DNA of 64,000 bases from Actinomadura harenae. Its GTDB lineage: Bacteria; Actinomycetota; Actinomycetes; Streptosporangiales; Streptosporangiaceae. The notes beneath the pieces are model-generated. The model saw only the letters and a program-made list of their open reading frames with translations, was not told the origin of the DNA and did not search any database. Made by a program: the position numbers and the translations under genes. Location: NCBI RefSeq assembly GCF_003696215.1, contig NZ_RFFG01000003.1, forward strand, positions 1 through 64,000. Reading direction: 5' to 3'. Below, piece after piece: positions 1 through 8,263 of this stretch. How positions within the stretch are numbered: position 1 is the stretch's first letter; each line of letters begins with the position of its first letter.

Positions 1-1116
1 GACGCCGCGCCCGCCGCCCCGCCCGCGGAGCCCGCCGCGCCGCGCCGCCGCCTGTTCGGGGGCTGGCGGCTCAAACTCGGCGTCGGCCTGCTCGCCGCCG
101 GGACGGCCGCGGCCGCCGTCATCGTCATGACCGGCCAGGACGGACCGTCCGGCAAGGCGACCCCGCCTCTCGCGCAGGGCGGGCACGGCTTCACCGAGGT
201 CGCGGCGAAGGCCGAGCTGGCGCCGACGGGGAGGTACTGGTTCTCCGACGACGTCAGTGGCCAGGCGTACGTCATGCGGCCGAAGACCGGCGCCTACGCG
301 ATCTTCGGGGCGCAGACCGAGTCCCACATCACCACCGACACGGGCGCGAAGGCGACCACGACCTACATGGAGCGCGACCTGCCCGCCCGCCCGGCGACGA
401 AGGAGGACGAGGCCGCCTGGAGGCGCGCGGGGTCGCCCTCGTCCCTCCGAGTCTGGTCGAACGACCACTACTGGACCTACACGACGCAGGCGAAGCCCTG
501 GAGCGGAGGGGAGACCGACTCCATGAAGGGCGGGAAGTTCTACGGCCCCAGCGGGACGCTGCTGTCGAAGGAGGAGTTCGCCACCCTGCCGACCGACCCG
601 TCCGCCCTCGCGAACGCGTTCTTCTCCAACAAGGGGTGGGGCGGGCATCCGCTGGCCCCGGCCCTCAAGAAGAAGTTCGACCTGAAGCCCCCCGGGAAGA
701 TGACCCCGCGCCAGAAGCTCTTCGAGGCGGGAGGGGCCATCAGGAACATGCCGCTGCCGCCCAAGGTGCGCGCGGGACTGATGCGCGCCCTCGCCGCCCA
801 GCCGGGGATCCAGACGGTGAAGGACGCCGTGGACCCGCTCGGCCGCCGGGGCATCGCCCTCGCGGCCGCGCCGGAGAGCGTCACCTGGACGGCGGAGTAC
901 GGCGCGCCGAAGGCCGAGCAGGGCACCTTCGTGGGGCGGGACGAGCTGGTCTTCGACCCGAAGACGGGTGAGCTGCTCTCCGAGCAGACCGTCCTGACGA
1001 CCCCCGGCGGCGCCTACGCCCAGCTGAAGCCGGGCACGGTGCTGAACTACTGGATCCTCCGCCAGTCCGGCTGGACGGACACCAAGCCGCAGCCCCCGGC
1101 CGACCTGCCCTTCTGA
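1..1116 (+). CDS. CU044_5270 family membrane protein, C-terminal part (5' end outside window)
   Basis: The reading frame is open from base 1, so the gene starts upstream; the first ATG (127) lies inside a hydrophobic segment and is not the true start. The visible part has a Pro/Ala-rich arginine-ending cytoplasmic stretch, one transmembrane helix (codons about 24-43), then an extracytoplasmic domain of about 320 residues. That domain is closely similar to the one in the gene at 1267 (shared AAKAEL, SGQAY, EDEAAWRRAGSPSS and WSNDHY blocks). The function of the family is not established. Its members are usually encoded directly after an ECF sigma factor, which suggests a membrane partner or anti-sigma role; the matching sigma gene would lie left of the window. 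Confidence 0.8.
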   Translation, partial: DAAPAAPPAEPAAPRRRLFGGWRLKLGVGLLAAGTAAAAVIVMTGQDGPSGKATPPLAQGGHGFTEVAAKAELAPTGRYWFSDDVSGQAYVMRPKTGAYAIFGAQTESHITTDTGAKATTTYMERDLPARPATKEDEAAWRRAGSPSSLRVWSNDHYWTYTTQAKPWSGGETDSMKGGKFYGPSGTLLSKEEFATLPTDPSALANAFFSNKGWGGHPLAPALKKKFDLKPPGKMTPRQKLFEAGGAIRNMPLPPKVRAGLMRALAAQPGIQTVKDAVDPLGRRGIALAAAPESVTWTAEYGAPKAEQGTFVGRDELVFDPKTGELLSEQTVLTTPGGAYAQLKPGTVLNYWILRQSGWTDTKPQPPADLPF

Positions 1117-1160
1117 TCTACGCCCCTCGCGTCCCGGCGGCCTGACAGCCGTCGCCACAG

Positions 1161-1195
1161 GATCCGCGCCCCGCTTCCGGGGCGCGGATCTTTTT
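1161..1195 (+). terminator. Rho-independent terminator
   Basis: A perfect 13-bp inverted repeat (1161-1173 and 1178-1190) closes a CTTC tetraloop and is followed by TTTTT. It separates the partial CU044_5270 gene from the sigma-fusion gene. Confidence 0.9.
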
Positions 1196-1266
1196 CGTTC
1201 CGGCGCCGAACCCGATCGTCCCTCCGGCGAAGAAGAAGTGACGCCGACCGGAAGGACCTCCATGCC

Positions 1267-2760
1267 ATGACCGCCTCACCCGTCGTGGACGACGACGCGG
1301 AACTCGTCGCGGCCTCCCGTTCCGATCCCGATCGGTTCGCCCTTCTCTATGACCGGCACTTCACCGCCGTCTACCGGTACCTGACGGCGCGGCTCGGGAC
1401 GCAGACCGCCGACGACCTGGCGGCCGAGACGTTCCTGATCGCCTTCCGCGGCCGCGACCGGTACGACCCGGAGCGCGGGATCCCGCGCGCCTGGCTGTTC
1501 GGCATCGCCACCCGGCTCGTCGCGCGGCACCACCGCGCCGAGGAGCGCCGCCACCGCGCCCTCACCCTGCTCACCGCCGAACCGGGCGCCGAGACCGTCG
1601 CGGCGGGCCGCGCACGGCTGCTGGCGGAGGCGCGCAGGCCGTCGCGGCGACGTTTCCGCGTACCGCGTCCGGCGCTGGTCACCGGGTTCGGGACGGCGCT
1701 GGCCGGCGCGTCCGCCGCCGTGGCGCTGATGATGGCGTCCGGGACGGCGACGCCCCGCGCGCCCGGCGCGACCGGGTCGTCCGAGGCCCCGAAGGACGCG
1801 TTCGTGCAGGTCGCGGCCAAGGCCGAGCTGCAACCCGGCGGACGGTTCTGGCACAGCGACCAGATCAGCGGCCAGGCGTACGCGCAGCGGCCCGCGACCG
1901 GCCCGTACACGATCTTCGGCGCGCAGTACGAGTCCTTCCAGTACACCAGCGTGGACAAGAAGGGCGGTTCGGACGTGATAGGCCGCGAGGTCTCCGCGCG
2001 TCCGGCGTCGCCGGAGGACGAGGCGGCATGGAGGCGCGCCGGTTCGCCGTCGTCCTTCCGGGTGTGGTCGAACGACCACTACGCCGTCTACAAGGCCGGG
2101 ACGACGCCGTGGACGGCCGACAAGAAGCGCAAGGGCGGTTCGTTCTTCCTGCCGGGCAAGGGCGTGGAGCCGACGCCCGACCAGGTCGCGAACCTGCCGA
2201 CCGATCCTGCGGCCCTGGCCAGGTTCCTGTTCCCGGTGCGCGACGACGGGATCAAGAACCTGACGTATGAGGAGATCATGGAGCTGCGGAGGCAGGAGGC
2301 CGCGGGGAAGAACGTGGACTGGGGCCACATCCCGCCCCGGCAGATGAAGCCGGAGGAGCGGATGGACCAGGTGGCCGAGGTCCTGCTCAACCTGCCCGTC
2401 TCGCCGAAGCAGCGGTCGGCGCTCATGCGGACCCTCGCGGCGCAGCCCGGCGTCCACGTTCTCAAGGAGGCCACCGACACGCTCGGCCGCCGCGGCATCG
2501 CGCTCGTCACCGACCCCTGGCAGGTCACCCGTACCGGCGAGAGCGGGGCGCCGAAGGCGGAGCGGGGGAGCTACACCGTCCAGGACGAGCTGATCTTCGA
2601 TCCGGCGACCGGCGCGCTGCTGTCCAGCCAGCGCGTGCTGGTGCGGCCGGGCGGTCCGTACGCGTCCCGGAAGCCGGGGGCGGTGGACGGCTACCGGGCT
2701 GTCCGGTCGTCGGGCTGGACCGACACCAGGCCCGAGCCCCCGGTCGAGTCGCTCTTCTGA
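1267..2760 (+). CDS. Fusion of ECF sigma region 2 to CU044_5270 membrane protein
   Basis: This 497-residue protein starts as an ECF sigma factor: residues 27-98 hold region 2 (FALLYDRHF, DLAAETFLIAF, RAWLFGIATRLV). It then changes, at about residues 110-122, into the N-terminal part of a CU044_5270 protein: a basic stretch, a transmembrane helix (137-158) and the extracytoplasmic domain. Sigma region 4, which reads the -35 element, is missing. The next locus has the two halves as separate genes, with a nearly identical leader and N-terminus (VVDD..AELVAASR), so an in-frame deletion joining a sigma gene to its partner is the simplest origin. The start at 1267 has AAGGA about 14 bases upstream. 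As built, the protein would hold a sigma-2 domain at the membrane; whether it binds RNA polymerase is unknown. Confidence 0.85.
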   Translation: MTASPVVDDDAELVAASRSDPDRFALLYDRHFTAVYRYLTARLGTQTADDLAAETFLIAFRGRDRYDPERGIPRAWLFGIATRLVARHHRAEERRHRALTLLTAEPGAETVAAGRARLLAEARRPSRRRFRVPRPALVTGFGTALAGASAAVALMMASGTATPRAPGATGSSEAPKDAFVQVAAKAELQPGGRFWHSDQISGQAYAQRPATGPYTIFGAQYESFQYTSVDKKGGSDVIGREVSARPASPEDEAAWRRAGSPSSFRVWSNDHYAVYKAGTTPWTADKKRKGGSFFLPGKGVEPTPDQVANLPTDPAALARFLFPVRDDGIKNLTYEEIMELRRQEAAGKNVDWGHIPPRQMKPEERMDQVAEVLLNLPVSPKQRSALMRTLAAQPGVHVLKEATDTLGRRGIALVTDPWQVTRTGESGAPKAERGSYTVQDELIFDPATGALLSSQRVLVRPGGPYASRKPGAVDGYRAVRSSGWTDTRPEPPVESLF

Positions 2761-2781
2761 TCCGGCGACGGCTCCGCCGCC

Positions 2782-2822
2782 CCGCACCCCGCGTCCTGGA
2801 AGGGCGCGGGGTGCGGCGTTTT
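2782..2822 (+). terminator. Rho-independent terminator
   Basis: A 12-bp perfect stem (2782-2793 with 2805-2816) is followed by a TTTT run. It closes the fusion gene. Confidence 0.8.
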
Positions 2823-2913
2823 CGCGCGCGCACGAGAAATTCTGAGATCACGCCGAAGGGTTCCTCACGGCGGACCGGAGTACTTGTGACACCGACCGGA
2901 AGGATCCCTCGCC

Positions 2914-3477
2914 ATGTCAGCTCCACCGATAGTGGACGACGCGGAACTCGTCGCGGCGTCCCGCGACGACCCGGAGCGGTTCACCAGCGTCTACGACCGG
3001 CACTTCGCGGCGATCCGCCGCTACGTCGCCGCCCGGCTCGGCCCCGAGCCGGCCGACGACGTCGCCGCCGAGACGTTCCTGACCGCGTTCCGCCGCCGCG
3101 CCGACTACGACCCGGTGCGCGGCGAGGTGCGCGCCTGGCTGTTCGGCATCGCGACCCGGCTCGTCGGGGAGCACCGCCGGGTCGAGGAGCGCCGGTACCG
3201 GACGCTCGCGCGGGTCGCTCCGGGCCGTCCCGAGGAGGGGCCGGAGGAGCGGGTCGCCGACGCGGTCGACGCCCAGCTCGCCCAGCCCCGGCTGGCCGCC
3301 GCGCTGCGCACGCTGTCCAGGAAGGAGCGGGACGCCCTGCTCCTCGCCGCCTTCACCGATCTGACCCGGGACGACATCGCCGTCGCACTCGGCATCCCGG
3401 TCGGGACGGTCGGCTCCCGCCTCAACCGGGCGCGCGGACGACTCCGCGCCGCCCTCTCCACCACGAAGGGAAAGTGA
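2914..3477 (+). CDS. ECF RNA polymerase sigma factor
   Basis: This 187-residue sigma-70 family protein has both expected domains: region 2 (residues about 20-95, with DDVAAETFLTAF and RAWLFGIATRLV) and region 4 (about 125-180, with ALRTLSRKERDALLL and the helix-turn-helix around DDIAVALGIPVGTVGSRLNRARG). Length is normal for an ECF factor. The start is an ATG with AAGGA 14 bases upstream. The leader GTGACACCGACCGGAAGGA nearly repeats the leader of the fusion gene at 1267. It is followed after 2 bases by its CU044_5270 partner, so the two are probably one transcription unit, with the partner as candidate regulator. Confidence 0.93.
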   Translation: MSAPPIVDDAELVAASRDDPERFTSVYDRHFAAIRRYVAARLGPEPADDVAAETFLTAFRRRADYDPVRGEVRAWLFGIATRLVGEHRRVEERRYRTLARVAPGRPEEGPEERVADAVDAQLAQPRLAAALRTLSRKERDALLLAAFTDLTRDDIAVALGIPVGTVGSRLNRARGRLRAALSTTKGK

Positions 3478-3479
3478 TC

Positions 3480-4532
3480 ATGGACGAACTCGGAATGATC
3501 GTGGCCATGCTGGACGAGGAACCGTCCGCGCACGGCGAGCAGGACGGCCGGAGGAGGCTGACCTTCGCGACGACCGGGTCTCCGGCGCCCCGGCTGCGCG
3601 CGTCGACCCGGCCCCGCTTCGCGCTGTTCGGCGGCTTCGGCCTGGCCGGAGCGGCGGCGGCGGTCACCGCAGGCGCGGTGCTGCTGTCGTCCGGGACGAC
3701 GCCCCGCGCGCCCGACCACGACGACGCGTCGTCCGCCAGCCGGCTCATGCTGGCCGCCGCCCACAGTGCGGAGCGCGAGTCGGTCCAGCCGCACGGCCGC
3801 TACTGGGAGATCCAGACGCAGGTCGGCGGGCGCATGGTGGAGGACGGCAAGTCGTACAACTTCGTCCAGCGCAAGGGGAAGTACGACGCGGGGCCGGGCA
3901 AGGACGCCTGGGGTACCCAGAAGATGGTCTCCAAGAAGTACTTCGGGCCCACCAGCGATCAGGGTTCGCGCACGGCGATGATGAACTCCTTCACCTGGAC
4001 GAAGGAGTCCTGGACCCCCGGCGAGATGTACGAGATCCTCCCCGGGTCGAGGTACCCGGGGGACGTCCGGAAGATCCCTGGCACCCCTGCGGGGGCGAAG
4101 ACCTATCTGGACGGGGTGCTGAAGAAGTCGGGGTTCCCCACCGAACCGGGACAGTGGGCGTTCACGAACGCTCCGGCCGTTCTCGCCGCACCGGTCGGCC
4201 CGCAGGTGCGCGCCGCGGTCTACCGGCTCCTCGCGACCGCGCCGGGGCTCCGGCTGGTGGGCAAGGTCAAGGACCCGCTCGGCCGGAGCGGAACCGCGTT
4301 CTCCTTGCGGGGCAAGGGCGGCGGCATGGTCTACGACTACCAGCTCATCATCGACACCAAGGCGGGCCGGGTGCTGGCCGACCGGACGGTGCTGGTCAAG
4401 ACCGGCCCGGCGTGGGCCGACAAGAAGGCCGGCGACGTCATCAACTACTCCGCCGTCCTCTCCTACGGCTGGACGGACAAGGTGCCCGCCTACCCGCCGC
4501 TGCCCAACGACGCCCCGTCGCCGAAGAAGTAG
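3480..4532 (+). CDS. CU044_5270 family membrane protein, partner of the sigma factor
   Basis: The ATG at 3480 lies 2 bases after the sigma stop, indicating translational coupling. The protein is 350 residues long, with a cytoplasmic N-terminus of about 43 residues (MDELGMIVAMLDEEP), one transmembrane helix (about 44-64) and a large extracytoplasmic domain ending in YGWTDKVPAYPPLP, the family's C-terminal signature. The cytoplasmic tail is shorter than a zinc anti-sigma domain and has no HxxxCxxC motif, so an anti-sigma role would need a different mechanism. Its last 43 bp overlap the convergent dehydrogenase gene on the other strand. Confidence 0.85.
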   Translation: MDELGMIVAMLDEEPSAHGEQDGRRRLTFATTGSPAPRLRASTRPRFALFGGFGLAGAAAAVTAGAVLLSSGTTPRAPDHDDASSASRLMLAAAHSAERESVQPHGRYWEIQTQVGGRMVEDGKSYNFVQRKGKYDAGPGKDAWGTQKMVSKKYFGPTSDQGSRTAMMNSFTWTKESWTPGEMYEILPGSRYPGDVRKIPGTPAGAKTYLDGVLKKSGFPTEPGQWAFTNAPAVLAAPVGPQVRAAVYRLLATAPGLRLVGKVKDPLGRSGTAFSLRGKGGGMVYDYQLIIDTKAGRVLADRTVLVKTGPAWADKKAGDVINYSAVLSYGWTDKVPAYPPLPNDAPSPKK

Positions 4533-6058
4533 CCCGGAGTGGTGCCGTGCTCGGTCAGGGGCATGCCTAGTGCCACCCGGTGGGAGAGCCAGCGGCTCGG
4601 CCGGTAGCGCGGGTCGCCCGTCCCGGCGAACATGGCGCCGAGCGCGCTGAGCACCCGCTCGGGTCCCCTGTGGTTGCCCCACTCCAGGGGCCCGAGCGGG
4701 TAGCCGAGGCCGAGCCGGACGGCGGTGTCGATGTCGCCCGGGGACGCCAGCCCGCGCTGCGCGATCTCGCACGACACGTTCACGATCGACGCGAGAAGCC
4801 GTTCGGACACCGGCACGGGGGCGTCGGTGACCACGGTCACCGGAAGGCCGGTGGCGGCGAGGCCCGCGAGCGCCGCCTCGCCGACCGCCGGGTCCAGGCC
4901 CGGGTGGACGGTCAGGACGAGGCGGCGCTCGAACCCGCCGACCGGGTCCACGGCTACGGTGCGACGCGGGTCGAGGCTGTTCTCGTGCGGGAAGATCACG
5001 CCGTCGGTGTCCAGCACGATCGCCGCCTCGGACGGCATCGGGCCGCGCTCCACCGGAACCCCGGCCTTGGCCAGCACGCCGGCGAGCCGGTCGGCGTCGG
5101 GGGCCGGGCCGGTGATCCAGAACGGCGGCAGGGAGTCCCCGGCGCCCGCCGGGGCCGGGGCTTCGGCGGGTTCCCGCTTCACGCCGTCCACGTACTCGTA
5201 CCAGCCGGCGCCGGTCTTCCGTCCGAACAGGCCCGCGTCGTACCGCGCGCGCGTGAGGTGCGACGGCCGGAGCCGCTCGTCGTAGTGGAACCCCTCCCAG
5301 ATCGTCTCGAGGACGGGGTGGGAGACGTCCAGCCCGGTGAGGTCCATCAGCTCGAACGGGCCCATCTTCAGGCCGAGGACGTCGCGCGCGATCCGGTCGA
5401 CGTCCACCGGGCGGGCCGTCCCCTCGGCGACGATCTGCAGCGCCTCGGTCGACAGCCCGCGTCCCGCGTGGTTGACGAGGAACCCCGGGGTGTCGGGCGC
5501 CCGGACGGGCGTGTGCCCGAGACGCCGGACGAGGCCGGTCAGCGCGTCCGGGATCCAGTCGGCCGTGCGCGCGCCGGGGATCACCTCGGCGAGCCTCATC
5601 AGCGGCACCGGGTTGAAGAAGTGCAGTCCGGCCAGCCGGGACGGATCGGACAAGCCCGCCGCGATCCGCGTGACCGACAGCGAACTCGTGTTGGTCGCGA
5701 GGACGGTCGTCTCCGGGCACGCCTTCTCCAGGCCCTGGAAGAGCCGCTGCTTGGCCGGCAGGTCCTCCCGGACGGCCTCGATCACCAGGTCGAGCCGTTC
5801 GGCGGGCGCGAGCGGATCGTCCAGCGGGACGAGCCGGGCCTTGGCCGCCGTCGCGTCGTCCGCGGCCATCCGGCCCTTGGCGACGAGCTTGTCGAACATC
5901 GCGCCCACCTGCGCGACGGCCGCGTCCACGGCCTCGGGTCGCGCGTCGGCCAGCTGGACGGTCAGCCCCGCCGCTGCCGCGACCTGCGCGATCCCGCGTC
6001 CCATGATCCCGGTGCCGACCACCCGGACCGTCGTCGCCCGTTCCGCCCAGTGCTCCAC
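4490..6058 (-). CDS. 3-hydroxyacyl-CoA dehydrogenase (PaaH/FadB-type)
   Basis: This 522-residue enzyme should oxidise 3-hydroxyacyl-CoA to 3-oxoacyl-CoA with NAD. The N-terminal Rossmann motif GTGIMGRGIA is at residues 15-24, and the catalytic histidine lies in GLHFFNPVPLM. Two C-terminal 3HCDH helical domains follow, one near GFLVNHAGRGLSTEAL and one near ERLLASIVNVSCEIAQRGLA; this double arrangement is typical of PaaH/PaaC-like enzymes. It is divergently transcribed from a thiolase at 6195, giving the last two steps of beta-oxidation or phenylacetate-type degradation. Substrate chain length cannot be read from sequence. The 3' end overlaps the convergent CU044_5270 gene by 43 bp. Confidence 0.92.
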   Translation of the reverse strand: MEHWAERATTVRVVGTGIMGRGIAQVAAAAGLTVQLADARPEAVDAAVAQVGAMFDKLVAKGRMAADDATAAKARLVPLDDPLAPAERLDLVIEAVREDLPAKQRLFQGLEKACPETTVLATNTSSLSVTRIAAGLSDPSRLAGLHFFNPVPLMRLAEVIPGARTADWIPDALTGLVRRLGHTPVRAPDTPGFLVNHAGRGLSTEALQIVAEGTARPVDVDRIARDVLGLKMGPFELMDLTGLDVSHPVLETIWEGFHYDERLRPSHLTRARYDAGLFGRKTGAGWYEYVDGVKREPAEAPAPAGAGDSLPPFWITGPAPDADRLAGVLAKAGVPVERGPMPSEAAIVLDTDGVIFPHENSLDPRRTVAVDPVGGFERRLVLTVHPGLDPAVGEAALAGLAATGLPVTVVTDAPVPVSERLLASIVNVSCEIAQRGLASPGDIDTAVRLGLGYPLGPLEWGNHRGPERVLSALGAMFAGTGDPRYRPSRWLSHRVALGMPLTEHGTTPGYFFGDGASLGSGG

Positions 6059-6073
6059 CCGTGGCCTCCTCGG

Positions 6074-6090
6074 TTCGTTCCCAGAACGAA
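6074..6090. promoter_or_regulatory. Dyad TTCGTT-N5-AACGAA between divergent beta-oxidation genes
   Basis: A 6-bp inverted repeat with 5-base spacing sits 16 bases upstream of the dehydrogenase start and about 105 bases upstream of the thiolase start. Size and symmetry fit a TetR-type operator that could control both genes. No regulator gene is adjacent. Confidence 0.4.
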
Positions 6091-6194
6091 ACTCTCGTCT
6101 CCGTCAGGCGGAACGCTTCCGTTGATCCCACCCGTGTCCGGCATACCCTGCCAAGAGTCAGCCCCGTCTGTCTCGTCCGCCCGAGGAGCCGTCC

Positions 6195-7406
6195 ATGCGC
6201 GAAGTCGTGATCTGCGAACCCCTGCGGACCCCGATCGGCCGCTTCGGCGGGGCCCTCCGGGCGGTCGCCCCCGTCGACCTCGCGACCACGGTGATCCGCG
6301 CGCTGCTCGACCGCACCGGCCTCCCCGGCGACGCCGTCGACGAGGTGATCCTCGGCTGGTGCAACCCGAACGCCGACGCCCCCGCCATCGGACGCGTCGC
6401 CGCGCTCGACGCGGGCCTGCCGGTCACGACCGGCGGCGGCCAGGTCGACCGCCGCTGCGGCTCGGGGCTCCAGGCCGTCCTGGACGCCGCGATGCAGATC
6501 CAGACCGGCGTCGCCGACCTGGTCATCGCGGGCGGGACGGAGTCGATGAGCAACGCGCCGTTCTACACGACGTCCGCGCGGTGGGGCGTGCGCACGCCGT
6601 CCCTCGAACTCCACGACGCCCTCGCCCGAGGCCGGACGACCGCGGGCGGGGCGAACCACCCGGTTCCGGGCGGGATGCTCGAGACGGCCGAGAACCTCCG
6701 CCGCGAGTACAAGATCGGCCGCGAGGAGCAGGACGAGCTGGCCGTTCGGTCCCACCGGCGCGCCGTCGCCGCCCAGCGCGAGGGCTGGTTCGCCGACGAG
6801 ATCGTCCCCGTGGTGATCACATCCCGCACGGGCGACACCGTCGTAGACACCGACGAGCATCCCCGTCCCGACACGACCGTGGAGGGCCTCGCGAGGCTCC
6901 GGCCCGTCCTCGGCAAGTCCGACCCGGACGCGACCGTCACCGCCGGTAACGCCTCCGGCCAGAACGACGCGGCCGCCGCGTGCGTCGTCACGACCCCGGA
7001 ACGCGCCGCGGAGTTGGGGCTGCGTCCGCTCGTCCGGCTCGTCTCGTGGGCGCGCGCGGGCGTGCCGCCGCGGACGATGGGCATCGGGCCCGTCCCGGCG
7101 ACCGCCAAGGCCCTGGAACGCGCGAACCTCACCCTCGCCGACCTCGACCTCATCGAGCTGAACGAGGCGTTCGCCGCCCAGGTCCTGGCGGTCACCCGCG
7201 AATGGGGCTTCACGGACGCCGACTGGGAGCGCACCAACGTCAACGGCTCCGGGATCTCCCTCGGCCACCCCGTCGGCGCGACCGGCGCCCGCATCCTCGC
7301 GACGCTCGCGCGCGAGATGCACCGCCGCGAGGCCCGCTACGCCCTCGAGACCATGTGCATCGGCGGCGGCCAGGGCCTGGCCGCCATCTTCGAACGCACT
7401 CCCTGA
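6195..7406 (+). CDS. Acetyl-CoA C-acyltransferase (thiolase)
   Basis: This 403-residue protein is a full-length thiolase that cleaves 3-oxoacyl-CoA with CoA. The acyl-accepting cysteine is in VDRRCGSGLQ (near residue 90), the GHPVGATGAR histidine motif is near the C-terminus, and the second active-site cysteine is in METMCIGGGQG-type sequence (ETMCIGGGQG). The start ATG has a GAGGAG site 9 bases upstream. It faces the 3-hydroxyacyl-CoA dehydrogenase across a 136-bp intergenic region carrying a dyad. Fatty acid, branched-chain or 3-oxoadipyl-CoA substrates are all possible. Confidence 0.94.
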   Translation: MREVVICEPLRTPIGRFGGALRAVAPVDLATTVIRALLDRTGLPGDAVDEVILGWCNPNADAPAIGRVAALDAGLPVTTGGGQVDRRCGSGLQAVLDAAMQIQTGVADLVIAGGTESMSNAPFYTTSARWGVRTPSLELHDALARGRTTAGGANHPVPGGMLETAENLRREYKIGREEQDELAVRSHRRAVAAQREGWFADEIVPVVITSRTGDTVVDTDEHPRPDTTVEGLARLRPVLGKSDPDATVTAGNASGQNDAAAACVVTTPERAAELGLRPLVRLVSWARAGVPPRTMGIGPVPATAKALERANLTLADLDLIELNEAFAAQVLAVTREWGFTDADWERTNVNGSGISLGHPVGATGARILATLAREMHRREARYALETMCIGGGQGLAAIFERTP

Positions 7407-7430
7407 GACTTCTTGGCCTTCATAGGCGGG

Positions 7431-8027
7431 CTAGGGAATCCAGGCGGGATTGCGGCCGCTGCGCGCGACCAGGCGGTCGAGGGCCGGGGCGTCGTCCGGC
7501 ACGGGGACGGGCGGGCCGAACGCTCCGCCCGGCGGGCGCGGGCCGTCCTCTGAGGGGGCGGGCTGTCCGGCGAGCAGCGCGAGGCAGATCTCGGCCTCGT
7601 CCGCCGGGACGTCGTAGGGCTGCCCGGTCGCGCGGGCGAGGTCCCAGCCGTGCAGGATCAGCTCGTCCAGGGCGACCCGGGCCAGGACGGCACTGGGCAG
7701 CGGCACGCCGCCCGCCTCGCTCATGCCGTCCCACGCGGACGGCTCGCGCCACGCCACGACCAGGTCCTTGAGCTGCTCGGGGACGCGGGTGCGCCAGTCG
7801 GCGGCCAGGTGCTCCGCGGACGGCGCCGGGGGCCGGGACGCCCCGGGCCCGACCTGCTTGCGGGCGACGCGGGCGAAGGCGGCGGTGAGGCCGTCCATGT
7901 GGTCGAGCAGGGTGGCGACGGAGAAGCCCTCGCAGGGCGTCACGGCGTCCATCCCGTCGTCCGGGATCGCGGCCAGCACACCGGTGAGCCGGTGCGCCGC
8001 GGGTTCGAAGTCGAACTCGACGGCCAT
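7431..8027 (-). CDS. TIGR03086-family DinB/mycothiol-type metal-binding protein
   Basis: This 198-residue protein has the four-helix DinB-like fold signature of the mycothiol-dependent maleylpyruvate isomerase N-terminal family: an early CEGFSVATLLDHMDGL helix with a metal-ligand histidine, and the family's DELILHGWDLARATGQ motif with a second histidine. Members bind a divalent metal and are thought to act on mycothiol conjugates; the substrate here is unknown. It converges on the thiolase (24-bp gap) and is divergent from the Fe-S oxidoreductase, with an AT-rich promoter region in between. Confidence 0.85.
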   Translation of the reverse strand: MAVEFDFEPAAHRLTGVLAAIPDDGMDAVTPCEGFSVATLLDHMDGLTAAFARVARKQVGPGASRPPAPSAEHLAADWRTRVPEQLKDLVVAWREPSAWDGMSEAGGVPLPSAVLARVALDELILHGWDLARATGQPYDVPADEAEICLALLAGQPAPSEDGPRPPGGAFGPPVPVPDDAPALDRLVARSGRNPAWIP

Positions 8028-8168
8028 CTGATGCTCCTCTTCTACGGGTGTCTCGCAGAGGTGGACCGGGGCCGCCGTCCGGACTCATCGGCGGGCAGAT
8101 CTTATAAAATATATTCCCGCCGACCGGTGACGTTCCGTGTCCGGCCGGGACGGCTGTCTCGCGTAAGC

Positions 8169-8180
8169 TACTGCCGAGTA
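8169..8180. promoter_or_regulatory. Dyad TACT-N4-AGTA upstream of Fe-S oxidoreductase
   Basis: TACTGCCGAGTA (extended by CT/AG to CTACT...AGTAG) lies 84 bases upstream of the Fe-S oxidoreductase start. The same TACT-N4-AGTA pattern occurs at 41076-41087 in front of the acyl-CoA dehydrogenase, so one regulator of lipid oxidation may bind both. Confidence 0.45.
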
Positions 8181-8263
8181 GTATTCGGGACCCGGATGAA
8201 GTGCGGTATGTCGCGAGCCCTTACGCTGACAGCCAACGGCCCGTACCCAGGAGGACGGAACAA

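Noticed and set aside
3105..7322. 1405-codon open frame on the minus strand
   Set aside because: It lies antisense to the sigma, CU044_5270 and thiolase genes and in another frame of the dehydrogenase. Its product is Arg/Gly/Pro-rich with no domain, as expected from third-position GC bias.
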